From NCBI GenBank assembly GCA_016281925.1, contig JAEEJP010000116.1, positions 1 through 36,529 on the forward strand: 36,529 bases of DNA, in the 5' to 3' direction. Numbering within the stretch: position 1 is the stretch's first letter; each line of letters begins with the position of its first letter. This DNA comes from Methanomassiliicoccaceae archaeon. Its GTDB lineage: Archaea; Thermoplasmatota; Thermoplasmata; Methanomassiliicoccales; Methanomethylophilaceae. A program made the translations under genes and the position numbers. Positions 15,966 to 23,658 of the stretch are shown here, one piece after another. The notes beneath the pieces were generated by a model that was not told where the DNA came from, did not search any database, and saw only the letters and a program-made list of their open reading frames with translations.

Positions 15966-16714
15966 AATGGCGCGCTCCTTCTGTCTATCATGCTGGCTAT
16001 GTATCCCGCCCCGAATCCGTTGTCTATGTTCACGACGCTCACATCGCTGGAACAGGAGTTCATCATCGAAAGCAGAGCGGTGACGCCTCCGAACGAGGCC
16101 CCGTAGCCCACGGACGTAGGGACAGCCAGGACGGGGACGTCCACGAGCCCGCCGACTACCGAGGGGAGGGCGCCTTCCATCCCTGCCACCACGACCACGG
16201 CTCTCGCCCTGAGCAGATCGTCTGCCTTGTACAGGAGCCTGTGTATGCCCGACACCCCGGCGTCGTAGATCCTTACGACCCTGCTGCCTTCGGCTTCGGC
16301 TGTGATCGCGGCCTCCTCCGCGACCTTCATGTCGCTTGTGCCTGCGGATACGACGCAGACAAGGCTGTTCTCGGACGGCTCAGGCTTCTTCCCTACGATG
16401 ACCATGCCGCAGTCCGGATGATGCTCCGCGTCGCGGAAGCGTTCCTTGATCAGCCTGGCCGTCTCCTCGGGAGCGCGGGTCACGAGGACGCATCCGGCGC
16501 CCCCTCCGATGAGGGCCTCGATTATCCCCGCAGTCTGCTCTGGAGTCTTCCCTGCTCCGTAGATGACCTCTGTGGCCCCCTGCCTGATGCGGCGGTGCGT
16601 ATCTGGCTTCGCGTAGCCCAGCTCCACGAACGGCTCGGCCTTCAGCATGACCTCCGCGTCCTCCGGGGACAGCTTCCCGTCCCTCACGTCCTGAAGAATC
16701 TGCAGCGTATTCAT
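15962..16714 (-). CDS. larB: Nickel-pincer cofactor biosynthesis carboxylase LarB
   Basis: The 250-residue product shows the N-terminal LarB helix region (LQILQDVRDGKLSPEDAE) followed by a PurE-like domain: VVSAGTSDMKVAEEAA, VYDAGVSGIHR-type motif (IYDAGVSGIHRLL), VVVAGMEGALPSVVGGL and PTSVGYGASFGGVTALL. LarB carboxylates and hydrolyses nicotinic acid adenine dinucleotide to pyridinium-3,5-biscarboxylate mononucleotide, the first step to the NPN cofactor. It overlaps larE upstream and larC downstream by four bases each, so the three are translated as a coupled unit. Confidence 0.93.
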   Translation of the reverse strand: MNTLQILQDVRDGKLSPEDAEVMLKAEPFVELGYAKPDTHRRIRQGATEVIYGAGKTPEQTAGIIEALIGGGAGCVLVTRAPEETARLIKERFRDAEHHPDCGMVIVGKKPEPSENSLVCVVSAGTSDMKVAEEAAITAEAEGSRVVRIYDAGVSGIHRLLYKADDLLRARAVVVVAGMEGALPSVVGGLVDVPVLAVPTSVGYGASFGGVTALLSMMNSCSSDVSVVNIDNGFGAGYIASMIDRRSAPL

Positions 16715-17481
16715 TCCGGCGGCCTCCTTCCGTAGGATATCTCCGAATAGTACTTATTGAGGATGGAATACGCTTCTGCCGATCTGCAGTCGAGAATGCC
16801 CTTTTCACAGTCCTGTATCTCGAAGATGCAGCGGTCGCCCCTGTCCCTGACGCGGAATCCCGAGAATCCCAGCCTGCGGAGGCCGTCCTCGGACTTCTCC
16901 ACCCTCTCCAGCGCCTCCCGGGTTATCATCGTCCCGGTCTCGATCCTGGTAGCCAGGCAGGAATTGGAAGGAAGGTCCGCGGAAGGGAGGGCGGCGATTC
17001 TGGACAGCCTCCTGACCTCCGTTTTGGGGATCCCGCAAATCCTGAGCGGGGACAGCACCCCCAGCTCCTCCAGGGCCTTCATCCCGGGCCTCGAAGCGGG
17101 ATCGTCCGACGCGTTGGTGGCGTCTATCAATGCTCTCGCCTCTTCGTCCGCGATGGCGCGGAGCCTCCCGAACAGCATCTTCTTGCACAGATAGCATCTG
17201 TCAGGCCCGTTCGATGATATGCGGGGGTCCGAAAGGGGATCGATGCCCATCACGGAATGGTCCGCGCCCATGCTCCCGGCGAACGATACCGCATCTTCGG
17301 TCTCGAAATCCGGCTGGAACGGTCCTTTGCCCGTGAATGCCCTGACGTCGGCGCCGCATTGCATGGCGGCGTACAGGAGATAGGAGGAATCCGTGCCGCC
17401 CGAGAACGCCAGCAGGACCCTGGGATGCTCCCCGAAGAATGCTCTCAGACTTTCAGGCACGGCAGACGGATCCGTTTCCAT
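16711..17481 (-). CDS. larE: Sulfur transferase LarE, possibly of the [4Fe-4S] type
   Basis: The 256-residue PP-loop ATPase has AFSGGTDSSYLL (residues 25-36) for AMP activation of the pyridinium carboxylates. LarE supplies the two sulfur atoms of the NPN precursor. Cys175 (PSNSCLATRIETG) corresponds to the position of the sacrificial cysteine in the Lactobacillus enzyme. This protein also has Cys96 and Cys99 in RCYLCKK. Three such cysteines are the pattern reported for LarE proteins that hold a [4Fe-4S] cluster and turn over catalytically, so this form is inferred here. It is the first gene of larE-larB-larC, 57 bases downstream of aspS with a hairpin between. Confidence 0.88.
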   Translation of the reverse strand: METDPSAVPESLRAFFGEHPRVLLAFSGGTDSSYLLYAAMQCGADVRAFTGKGPFQPDFETEDAVSFAGSMGADHSVMGIDPLSDPRISSNGPDRCYLCKKMLFGRLRAIADEEARALIDATNASDDPASRPGMKALEELGVLSPLRICGIPKTEVRRLSRIAALPSADLPSNSCLATRIETGTMITREALERVEKSEDGLRRLGFSGFRVRDRGDRCIFEIQDCEKGILDCRSAEAYSILNKYYSEISYGRRPPE

Positions 17482-17517
17482 AGCTGGGAGAATAGAATTA
17501 CGATAAGAAAGGTTTGA

Positions 17518-17531
17518 GGGGCCGGAGCCCC
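17518..17531 (-). terminator. Hairpin between aspS and larE
   Basis: GGGGC-CGGA-GCCCC forms a short GC-rich hairpin a few bases after the aspS stop, in the 57-bp gap before larE. It could partially terminate aspS transcription; no long T-run follows. Confidence 0.35.
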
Positions 17532-17538
17532 ATGTAAA

Positions 17539-19356
17539 TCATTCGATCTCGGACTCGTCGATGTCGCCGATGTCCAGGTCTCCTGCGAGGGAGATGATCT
17601 GGAGCTCCTCGAGCTTGTCGTCGTCGACTTTGGACGGGGAGCCGTCAAGAAGAGACACCGCCCTCTTGTTCTTCGGGAACGCGATGACGTCCCTGATCGA
17701 ATCCTTGCCGAGCAATATGGCGCACAGCCTGTCTATTCCGATGGCGATGCCGCCGTGGGGAGGCGCCCCGTAGCTGAGCATCTCCACGAAGTAGCCGAAA
17801 TTCCTCTCGATCCTGTCGTCGTCCAGGCCGAGCTTGTGGAACACCTGCCTCTGCATCTCCACATTGTGGATACGCAGGGAACCTGATCCGAGCTCGTTGC
17901 CGTTCAGGCACAGGTCGAAGCAGGCGCCTCCGACGCCGGAGTCCATGGGATCTCCCTGGGGAAGGACGAACGGATGGTGGAACGCGTCGCATTTCCCGGA
18001 GACCGGATCGACCTCGTACATGGGGCACTGGTCCATCCAGAAGAACTGGAAGACGTCCTCCGGGACCAGCCCGAGGTCCTCGGCGATCTTCTTCCTGAGG
18101 AACCCTCCGCCCTCGTAGGTCGATTTCCAGGGTCCGGCGATTATGAACAGCAGATCGCCTTCCTCCGCGCCCATAACCGACTTTATGTTGCCGAGGATCT
18201 CGGGCGTGAAGTACTTCACGATGTTGCTCTCCAGCTTCCCGTCGACGCACCTCATCCAGGTGAGCCCTCCGAGGCCGACTTTCTTGGCGTAGTGTATGTA
18301 GCGGTCCACGTCGTTCCTGCCGACCTTCTCTCCGGCGACGCCGGCTTTCAGGTTGATTCCGGCCACGATGCCGCCTTCCGCGAGGATGTTCTGGAATATC
18401 TTGTAGGGAGCGTCCTTCACGACCTCGGTCAGTTTCACGAATTCGAGGCCGTATCTCATGTCGGGCTTGTCGGATCCGAACCTCTCCATGGCGTCGCGGT
18501 ATCCTATGTGGGGGAACGGGATCTGAAGCTCCTTCCCGTAGAGGCCTTTCCAGACATAGGAGACGAGGCCTTCCATCATGCTCTGGATATCTTCCATGTC
18601 TACGAACGACATCTCCATGTCCAGCTGGGTGAATTCAGGCTGCCTGTCTTTCCTCGAGTCCTCGTCGCGGAAGCATCTGGCCACCTGGTAGTAGCGGTCC
18701 ATGCTGGCGACCATCAGCATCTGCTTGAACTGCTGGGGGGATTGGGGTAGAGCGTAGAAAGTCCCGGGATGGACCCTGGACGGGACGATGTAATCCCTTG
18801 CCCCTTCTGGCGTGGATCTGCCGAGGATCGGAGTCTCGATCTCGAGGAAGCCGTTCTGCTCCAGGAACTGCCTGGCCAGATGGACGAGCTTGCTCCTGAA
18901 TTCCATCGCCTGGATCATCTCGGTCCTCCTGAGGTCCAGATACCTGTATTTCAGGCGGACGTCCTCGTTGGGCAGGACCCCTTCCTTCTGGTCCCCGAGC
19001 TCGAAAGGAGGCATCGCGGAGGTGTTCAGAAGCTCGGCGCCGGTGATCAGAACCTCGATCTCCCCGGTGGGATTCCTGGCGTCGTCGGTGCCTTCAACCC
19101 TCTTCCTGACTATCCCGTCGATCGACACGACGCATTCGCGGGTGAAAGTGGACATGACCCGCTCTATCTGATTTTTGTCGCATCCTGCGGGAAGATCTTC
19201 CGGGTCGAATACGACCTGCGTGATCCCGTATCTGTCGGCGAGATCTATGAACGCGACTCCGCCGTGATCCCTGGAGAACCTTACCCACCCCTGCAGGCAT
19301 ACCTTCTTCCCGAGGTCCGATGCCCTCAGGTCTCCGCATGTGTTTGTTCTTCTCAT
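17539..19356 (-). CDS. aspS: Aspartyl-tRNA synthetase, bacterial type, predicted non-discriminating
   Basis: At 605 residues this is the long bacterial form of AspRS, not the ~430-residue archaeal one. It has an N-terminal OB anticodon domain, the class II core with motif 2 (CFRDEDSRKDRQPEFTQLD) and motif 3 (GGIAIGIDRL), an inserted GAD domain around residues 290-410, and an acidic C-terminal tail. The anticodon domain has His31 (SRDHGG) and Gly81 (SIDGIV), the two residues known to let bacterial AspRS charge both tRNA(Asp) and tRNA(Asn). With GatCAB in the same window this predicts indirect Asn-tRNA synthesis. A TATA (ACTTTATATT on the minus strand) precedes ATG 19356. Probably an ancient transfer from bacteria. 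Confidence 0.95.
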   Translation of the reverse strand: MRRTNTCGDLRASDLGKKVCLQGWVRFSRDHGGVAFIDLADRYGITQVVFDPEDLPAGCDKNQIERVMSTFTRECVVSIDGIVRKRVEGTDDARNPTGEIEVLITGAELLNTSAMPPFELGDQKEGVLPNEDVRLKYRYLDLRRTEMIQAMEFRSKLVHLARQFLEQNGFLEIETPILGRSTPEGARDYIVPSRVHPGTFYALPQSPQQFKQMLMVASMDRYYQVARCFRDEDSRKDRQPEFTQLDMEMSFVDMEDIQSMMEGLVSYVWKGLYGKELQIPFPHIGYRDAMERFGSDKPDMRYGLEFVKLTEVVKDAPYKIFQNILAEGGIVAGINLKAGVAGEKVGRNDVDRYIHYAKKVGLGGLTWMRCVDGKLESNIVKYFTPEILGNIKSVMGAEEGDLLFIIAGPWKSTYEGGGFLRKKIAEDLGLVPEDVFQFFWMDQCPMYEVDPVSGKCDAFHHPFVLPQGDPMDSGVGGACFDLCLNGNELGSGSLRIHNVEMQRQVFHKLGLDDDRIERNFGYFVEMLSYGAPPHGGIAIGIDRLCAILLGKDSIRDVIAFPKNKRAVSLLDGSPSKVDDDKLEELQIISLAGDLDIGDIDESEIE

Positions 19357-19550
19357 AAAAGAGCCTCTGACAATGCCACTCGCTATTCTGAAGCAATATA
19401 AAGTAATTATTTAGAAAGAAACAGAAAAGGAATCCGCCCCTAAGCCAAGCAATGACTGAGCTATGAGACGGACTGCAACATTCCGGAAGAAACGGCAAGC
19501 CCTGCGGATCCGTCCCTCAATCTTTTATCCTCAACTTCTTATGGGCCCTC

Positions 19551-20102
19551 ATGGAGAAAGAGGACGTCGACAAGCTTCTCGACATCGCATCTAGATCCCG
19601 TACGCACAGTGCGCTGATAGGGATGCTGCTGCTGGTCATAGGGGTGATCTTCGTCCTTCTGGGAGCGCACGCCGTCGTCCTCGAGATCACCGTCGCCGGC
19701 ATACTCATGATTGTGATGGGGTTCAATGCGGTCGTCGCCCGGGGCATCAGGAGCACCGACGGCATACCCATGATAATATTAGGGGCACTTTTCATCGTCC
19801 TCGTCTACCTCTTCGAAGCGCTCCACGGGATCATGCTCTTCATGGAGTTCCTCTCCGCCGGCGTCGTCGCCCTGCTGACAGCCCTCGGCCGCAGAGAAAG
19901 CAAGTACGGGCGCAGGACATCCCTGATCATAGCGATAGTGTCGATATACGTCGCGGTGAACCTCCTCGTCGCGCACGAGGAATCCATGGACATCCTCATC
20001 ACCATAGTCGGAATCGTCCTTATCGCGCTCTCGGCCTATGTCCTGTGGTGCGCCGCCACGGACAGAGAAGTGGCCAACCCGCTGCCCAAAGAAGATCTGT
20101 GA
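19551..20102 (+). CDS. Polytopic membrane protein of unknown function
   Basis: The 183-residue protein starts with a short charged N-terminus (EKEDVDKLLDIASRSRT) followed by about six hydrophobic segments: roughly residues 20-40, 43-64, 73-93, 97-114, 123-142 and 146-167. It ends in a charged tail. The layout resembles small DUF308/HdeD-like membrane proteins, but I see no defining motif. ATG 19551 follows a TATA-like TCTTTTATCC at about 19520-19529. It is alone on its strand. Confidence 0.75.
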   Translation: MEKEDVDKLLDIASRSRTHSALIGMLLLVIGVIFVLLGAHAVVLEITVAGILMIVMGFNAVVARGIRSTDGIPMIILGALFIVLVYLFEALHGIMLFMEFLSAGVVALLTALGRRESKYGRRTSLIIAIVSIYVAVNLLVAHEESMDILITIVGIVLIALSAYVLWCAATDREVANPLPKEDL

Positions 20103-20307
20103 TTGCCGGATGGATGCTCTCCCAAGAAATACGCGCATTCAATCGATAATCCGCCCATATCTGAATAGCGAATGAGACTGCCTGATCCGTAAAAGGATGG
20201 CGCTGCTTGCGGATTCCCATCCATAACTTGCGCAAACGGCGCCACCCGCCCTCTGTTCTGAAGGGTTCTGTCAGGCTTCCGTCATCCGCGGATTATTGTG
20301 CCGCCAT
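20103..20307. other. Intergenic region without recognisable feature
   Basis: This lies between the membrane protein stop and the end of the small minus-strand ORF. I see no convincing ORF, hairpin or repeat. Confidence 0.3.
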
Positions 20308-20541
20308 TCAGCCGCTGCCGATTCGCATGACCGCATATCCCCTGCCTCCGAGGGGAATTCTTTCCTCCTGCAATCCTTTCGGTTCGAAAGACTCTTCGCC
20401 CCCGCTGCGGTCCTCTTCGACATCAACATCGCCCAATATGAACGGACGCACATGCGGAACACCTTCGCCGATCCTGACCCTGTGCTCAGTTTCGGCAATG
20501 CTTTTTGTCTCAGTTCTATCTTTTATGCTAGCATTTTGCAT
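20308..20541 (-). CDS. Possible small protein (77 residues), divergent from marR
   Basis: The frame runs from ATG 20541 to TGA 20308. A strong ribosome-binding site (GGAGGA) lies 6 bases before the ATG, and a clear TATA (TTATATATC on the plus strand, 20618-20625) lies about 80 bases upstream. The product is hydrophilic and acidic in the middle (GDVDVEEDRSGGEE) with no signal or membrane segment. I recognise no family. The divergent arrangement with MarR and the flanking palindromes suggest it may be a MarR target. It could also be spurious. Confidence 0.4.
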   Translation of the reverse strand: MQNASIKDRTETKSIAETEHRVRIGEGVPHVRPFILGDVDVEEDRSGGEESFEPKGLQEERIPLGGRGYAVMRIGSG

Positions 20542-20596
20542 GATGAATTCCTCCATCATGCGGATGATTGTATTCTTTAAGATTATTAAACTGACG

Positions 20597-20608
20597 TGTG
20601 CATGCACA
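20597..20608. promoter_or_regulatory. 12-bp perfect palindrome near the start site of the small divergent ORF
   Basis: TGTGCATGCACA is fully self-complementary. It sits 15-25 bp downstream of the minus-strand TATA at 20618-20625, i.e. at the expected transcription start of the 20308-20541 ORF, a typical position for a repressor site. Confidence 0.45.
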
Positions 20609-20663
20609 GCAAACCATTATATATCACCGAATAACGGCACGATTTTTTCAATCGGGAAATTTC

Positions 20664-20705
20664 ATACAGGCACCATGTATAATTTTAAATACAGGTAGCC
20701 TGTTA
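20664..20705 (+). promoter_or_regulatory. marR promoter with two similar inverted repeats
   Basis: ATACA-N7-TGTAT (20664-20680) and ACAGG-TAG-CCTGT (20691-20703) are two imperfectly related palindromes sharing ATACAGG. They flank the TATA-like TTTTAAAT (20683-20690) of the marR gene. This is the layout expected for autoregulation by a dimeric winged-helix repressor. Confidence 0.5.
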
Positions 20706-20726
20706 TACTGCCTGAGGTAAAAAGAA

Positions 20727-21467
20727 ATGAGCGATATGCAAAAGTCTGCCTGCGAGAAAGTGATGCATCTGAACAGACTGATGAGGAGGAGCATGTTCCC
20801 CCGCGACCCGGATCCGATAATGGACAAGACCCGCGGCCAGGGACGCGCGATGGCCATCCTCAAGATAAAGCCCGAGATAACCACCAGGGACCTCGCATTC
20901 CTGATGGGCATCAGGCAGCAGTCCCTCAACGAGCTCCTGCTCCGCCTGGAGAGGGACGGCTACGCGGAGCGCGTGCCGTCGGAAGAGGACAGAAGGGTGA
21001 TGATCGTCCGCCTGACCGAGAAGGGCCGGCAGCTGAACCAGGACCCGTTCGACGCCGAGGACATCTTCGGCTGCCTGAACGAAGAGGAGCTCGGAAGCCT
21101 CAACGCCATCCTCGGCAAAGTGATAGCAAATCTCGAAGAGAAGAGCGCCGACGAAGGACAGGAAGGCTGCAGGGAGTTCATCGAGCGCATGCGCGCGTCC
21201 ATGAGCGAGGAGGACTTCCGCAGGCTCATGAGGATGCGCGGAGGGCCCAGACACCACAGGGGACCCTTCGGGCCGCAGATGGGAATGTGCTGGAAAGGTC
21301 CGGAGGCACCGATGCCCCCGATGGGATGGCCACGCTGGAAGCCCGCCGGATGGGGGCAGCCCCAGTGGAAAGGCCCGTGGATGGGTCCCTCCGAATGCAG
21401 GCCCCCGATGCGCGGGCCGTGCGGCGGAGGCTTCGGCTCCCCGCCCATGCCTCCGAGAAGGTTCTGA
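20727..21467 (+). CDS. MarR-family regulator with a Pro/Gly/Met/Trp-rich C-terminal tail
   Basis: Residues 1-~150 form a MarR winged helix: TRGQGRAMAILKIKPEITTRDLAFLMGIRQQSLNELLLRLERDGYAERVPSEEDRRVMIVRLTEKG, with the usual DRR wing. The remaining ~80 residues (about 167-246) are unlike MarR proteins: low-complexity Pro, Gly, Met and Trp with scattered His, Cys and Arg (for example PRHHRGPFGPQMGMCW). Such a tail may bind metal or mediate assembly; that is inference. A Shine-Dalgarno GAGGT lies 8 bases before ATG 20727. Two palindromes around the promoter suggest autoregulation. A terminator hairpin follows at 21509-21550. Confidence 0.88.
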   Translation: MSDMQKSACEKVMHLNRLMRRSMFPRDPDPIMDKTRGQGRAMAILKIKPEITTRDLAFLMGIRQQSLNELLLRLERDGYAERVPSEEDRRVMIVRLTEKGRQLNQDPFDAEDIFGCLNEEELGSLNAILGKVIANLEEKSADEGQEGCREFIERMRASMSEEDFRRLMRMRGGPRHHRGPFGPQMGMCWKGPEAPMPPMGWPRWKPAGWGQPQWKGPWMGPSECRPPMRGPCGGGFGSPPMPPRRF

Positions 21468-21970
21468 CCTTCTGCGCCGGATACCGTCCGGCAAAACCCA
21501 TTCCCCGACCTTCGTCTCACTATCGGGACGAAGGAGAAAGGATCTTTTTTGATGTCCATTATCACGGACGTGTTCGTGCGGGTGACCCCGCCTATGGAGT
21601 TTATCCTCTTGACCACGGCAGAGAACTCCTCCCTGTCCGCGCACGCGATCCACGCCATGCAGTCACTTTCCCCGGTGACATCGAACACGGCCACCACCTG
21701 CGGTATGCCGGCGATCTCCTCCTGAGCGGCGATGACGTCGGAAGCGCTGACGTTCACGATTCCCATGTACTCATATCCGACCTTCATGAAATCGATATTC
21801 GCGCGGTACCCGCGGATTATACCTTTGGACTCGAGGTTCTTCACCCTCTGGATCAGCGTGGACGGATGGACATCCAAGGTCTTGGCTATCTGCCTGTAAG
21901 AGCCTTGGCTGGAGGTGCTGAGAAGCTCGATTATGCGCCTGTCCAATTCGTCGAATCCTTCAGCGGCCAT
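20960..21970 (-). CDS. Lrp/AsnC-family regulator with run-on antisense C-terminus
   Basis: Residues 1-~145 are a complete Lrp/AsnC protein. The helix-turn-helix is FDELDRRIIELLSTSSQGSYRQIAKTLDVHPSTLIQRVKNLESKGIIRGY, and the RAM/ligand domain follows with MGIVNVSA, VVAVFDVTGESDCMAWIAC and TNTSVIMDIKKD. Family members normally end here, near 21535. This frame instead stays open for about 190 more codons, antisense to the marR gene, ending at a TAG at 20960. The added sequence mirrors the repetitive marR tail and is unlikely to be functional protein. The neighbouring frame has TAG TGA at once, so a one-base frameshift or sequencing error is plausible. The true gene is probably about 21520-21970. 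It is divergent from alaX. Confidence 0.75.
   Translation of the reverse strand: MAAEGFDELDRRIIELLSTSSQGSYRQIAKTLDVHPSTLIQRVKNLESKGIIRGYRANIDFMKVGYEYMGIVNVSASDVIAAQEEIAGIPQVVAVFDVTGESDCMAWIACADREEFSAVVKRINSIGGVTRTNTSVIMDIKKDPFSFVPIVRRRSGNGFCRTVSGAEGQNLLGGMGGEPKPPPHGPRIGGLHSEGPIHGPFHWGCPHPAGFQRGHPIGGIGASGPFQHIPICGPKGPLWCLGPPRILMSLRKSSSLMDARMRSMNSLQPSCPSSALFSSRFAITLPRMALRLPSSSSFRQPKMSSASNGSWFSCRPFSVRRTIITLLSSSDGTRSA
21509..21550 (+). terminator. Terminator hairpin after marR
   Basis: CCTTCGTC (21509-21516) pairs perfectly with GACGAAGG (21527-21534) and is followed by a run of six T (21545-21550), 42 bases after the marR stop. It lies within the 3' part of the convergent lrp gene. Confidence 0.65.
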
Positions 21971-22040
21971 GTTATGCGCATCTTGAATGTCTTCAAGGAT
22001 ATTTATTAACCCATCAGGCATTGGACGTGGCAGCGATAGC

Positions 22041-23219
22041 ATGACCGACGAAATATTCAGGCGCGACGGATACCTCTTCAATTTCGAGGCCGAGGTTGTA
22101 TCCGTCGAAGGGGACGAAGTGATCCTGGACACCACCGCATTCTATCCTGGCGGCGGAGGACAGGTCTGCGACACCGGAAGCATCCGCGACCATAAAGTCA
22201 CCGAGGTCCGCATGAAAGGCAAGGACATCGTGCACATAGTGCCGGGCAACGATCTTGCCAAAGGGGATCTGGTATGGTGCGGCGTCGACTGGGACCGCCG
22301 CTACGACCTGATGCGCGGGCACACCGGGGAACACCTTCTGTTCTGCTCCCTGAAGAGGCAGTGCCCCGAACTCACCATCACCAAGATTTATATCTCACCC
22401 GAGAGCAAATATGTGATCGTCGACAGGGATCTGACCTGGGATCAGATCAGAGACGCGCTGAAATTCGCCAACCAGGCGATAAGAGACAACCTCCCTGTGA
22501 CCAAGAGCGTCATGGACAGGGACGACCCCGACCTCGAGAAAGTGAGGATAAAGCTCGACAGGATCCCCGAGGACGAGGAGATCACCGTGGTCGCCATCGG
22601 GGACATAGACCTCTCCGCGTGCAGCGGGATCCACGTGATGGAGACTTCCGAACTGGAATTCATTGCGGTGGATAAGAAGGTCTCCGCCGGGAAGGAAGGC
22701 GTCGCCATCCATTTCAAAATCGGAGATGCGGCCAAAGACGCCGCGCTGGCCATGTCTGCCGATGCCCTGGAGATCACGGACGAGATAGGCTGCAGAGCCG
22801 AAGATTCCCCCAAAGCGGTCGCCAACATGAAGCGCGAGCTCGAGCTGGACAGGAAGCTGCTAAGATCTGCCTCCAAAATCATCCTGGATTCGTCTCCTTC
22901 CGAGGACATCTGCGGATGCCGCGTGTTCTGCGCCTGCGTGCCCGGAGGGGACCGCACGGCGATGTCCGAGAAGGCTGAATCAATAAAATCGGAGGGGGGA
23001 GTGGCGGCAATAGTGTCCGTCGGCGAAACCCTCTCCGTCATACTGGCTTCCGGCTGCGAAGCGGTCGACTGCAAAAAGATCCTCGGCGACGTGCTGAAAG
23101 AGTTCGGCGGGAGGGGCGGCGGAAAGCCCGAGTTCGCCCAGGGCGGGGCGCCCGACCCGGAATCCGCCGGAAAGGTCCTCGGATCGCTGAAGGAAGCCGT
23201 CTCGAAAGCGCTGTCCTGA
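22041..23219 (+). CDS. alaX: Alanyl-tRNA editing protein AlaX, long form with DHHA1 domain
   Basis: The 392-residue product is a free-standing relative of the AlaRS editing domain. TAFYPGGGGQ (32-41), the zinc/catalytic pair HTGEHL (His94, His98) and SACSGIHVMETSEL (Cys194, His198) are all present. A coiled helical stretch around 260-290 and a C-terminal DHHA1 domain with GGRGGGKPEFAQGG follow. AlaX hydrolyses Ser-tRNA(Ala) or Gly-tRNA(Ala) in trans, protecting translation. ATG 22041 is chosen because the conserved domain starts there; an earlier in-frame ATG at 21987 would overlap the divergent promoter. Confidence 0.9.
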   Translation: MTDEIFRRDGYLFNFEAEVVSVEGDEVILDTTAFYPGGGGQVCDTGSIRDHKVTEVRMKGKDIVHIVPGNDLAKGDLVWCGVDWDRRYDLMRGHTGEHLLFCSLKRQCPELTITKIYISPESKYVIVDRDLTWDQIRDALKFANQAIRDNLPVTKSVMDRDDPDLEKVRIKLDRIPEDEEITVVAIGDIDLSACSGIHVMETSELEFIAVDKKVSAGKEGVAIHFKIGDAAKDAALAMSADALEITDEIGCRAEDSPKAVANMKRELELDRKLLRSASKIILDSSPSEDICGCRVFCACVPGGDRTAMSEKAESIKSEGGVAAIVSVGETLSVILASGCEAVDCKKILGDVLKEFGGRGGGKPEFAQGGAPDPESAGKVLGSLKEAVSKALS

Positions 23220-23294
23220 TCCGCCCGCCGAAACCACTTACCCCCTTTTCCGCATAGTTAATTTAAAATCGTACGAAACAGTAGACGTGCCCAT

Positions 23295-23654
23295 ATGCCA
23301 GGAATGAGGATGAACGACCGCCAGATGAAGCAGGCGATGAAGAAGATGGGGATCACGCAGACTGCCGTCGAAGACGTCGCCGAAGTCATCATCAGGACCA
23401 AGGACAAAGAGATCGTGCTCAGAAACCCCGAAGTCATCTGCATAGAGATGCCCGGGAGCAAGAGCTACCAGATCAGCGGCCCCGAGACTGTCATGAACAT
23501 CGGCGAGAGCGGGGAGCCGGAGCCCATATTCAGCGAAGACGACATCAACCTAGTGATGTCCCAGGCCGGATGCGACAGGGCCAAGGCGCTCGAGGCTCTG
23601 AAAGCGGCCGACGGACAGCCTGCGGAAGCGATTCTGAAGATCATTTCGGGGTGA
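23295..23654 (+). CDS. nac: Archaeal nascent polypeptide-associated complex protein (NAC)
   Basis: The 119-residue product has the archaeal NAC layout. A basic N-terminus (RMNDRQMKQAMKKMG) contacts the ribosome, the NAC beta-barrel follows (ITQTAVEDVAEVIIRTKDKEIVLRNPEVICIEMPGSKSYQISG), and a C-terminal UBA domain ends it (FSEDDINLVMSQAGCDRAKALEALKAADGQPAEAILKII). It shields nascent chains at the ribosome exit. A TATA-like ATTTAAAATC precedes ATG 23295. hypC follows after 4 bases. Confidence 0.95.
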   Translation: MPGMRMNDRQMKQAMKKMGITQTAVEDVAEVIIRTKDKEIVLRNPEVICIEMPGSKSYQISGPETVMNIGESGEPEPIFSEDDINLVMSQAGCDRAKALEALKAADGQPAEAILKIISG

Positions 23655-23658
23655 TATC

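Noticed and set aside
19094-19498. A 134-codon minus-strand frame over the aspS start and promoter
   Set aside because: It overlaps aspS in another frame and its translation is Arg/Gly-rich without motifs.
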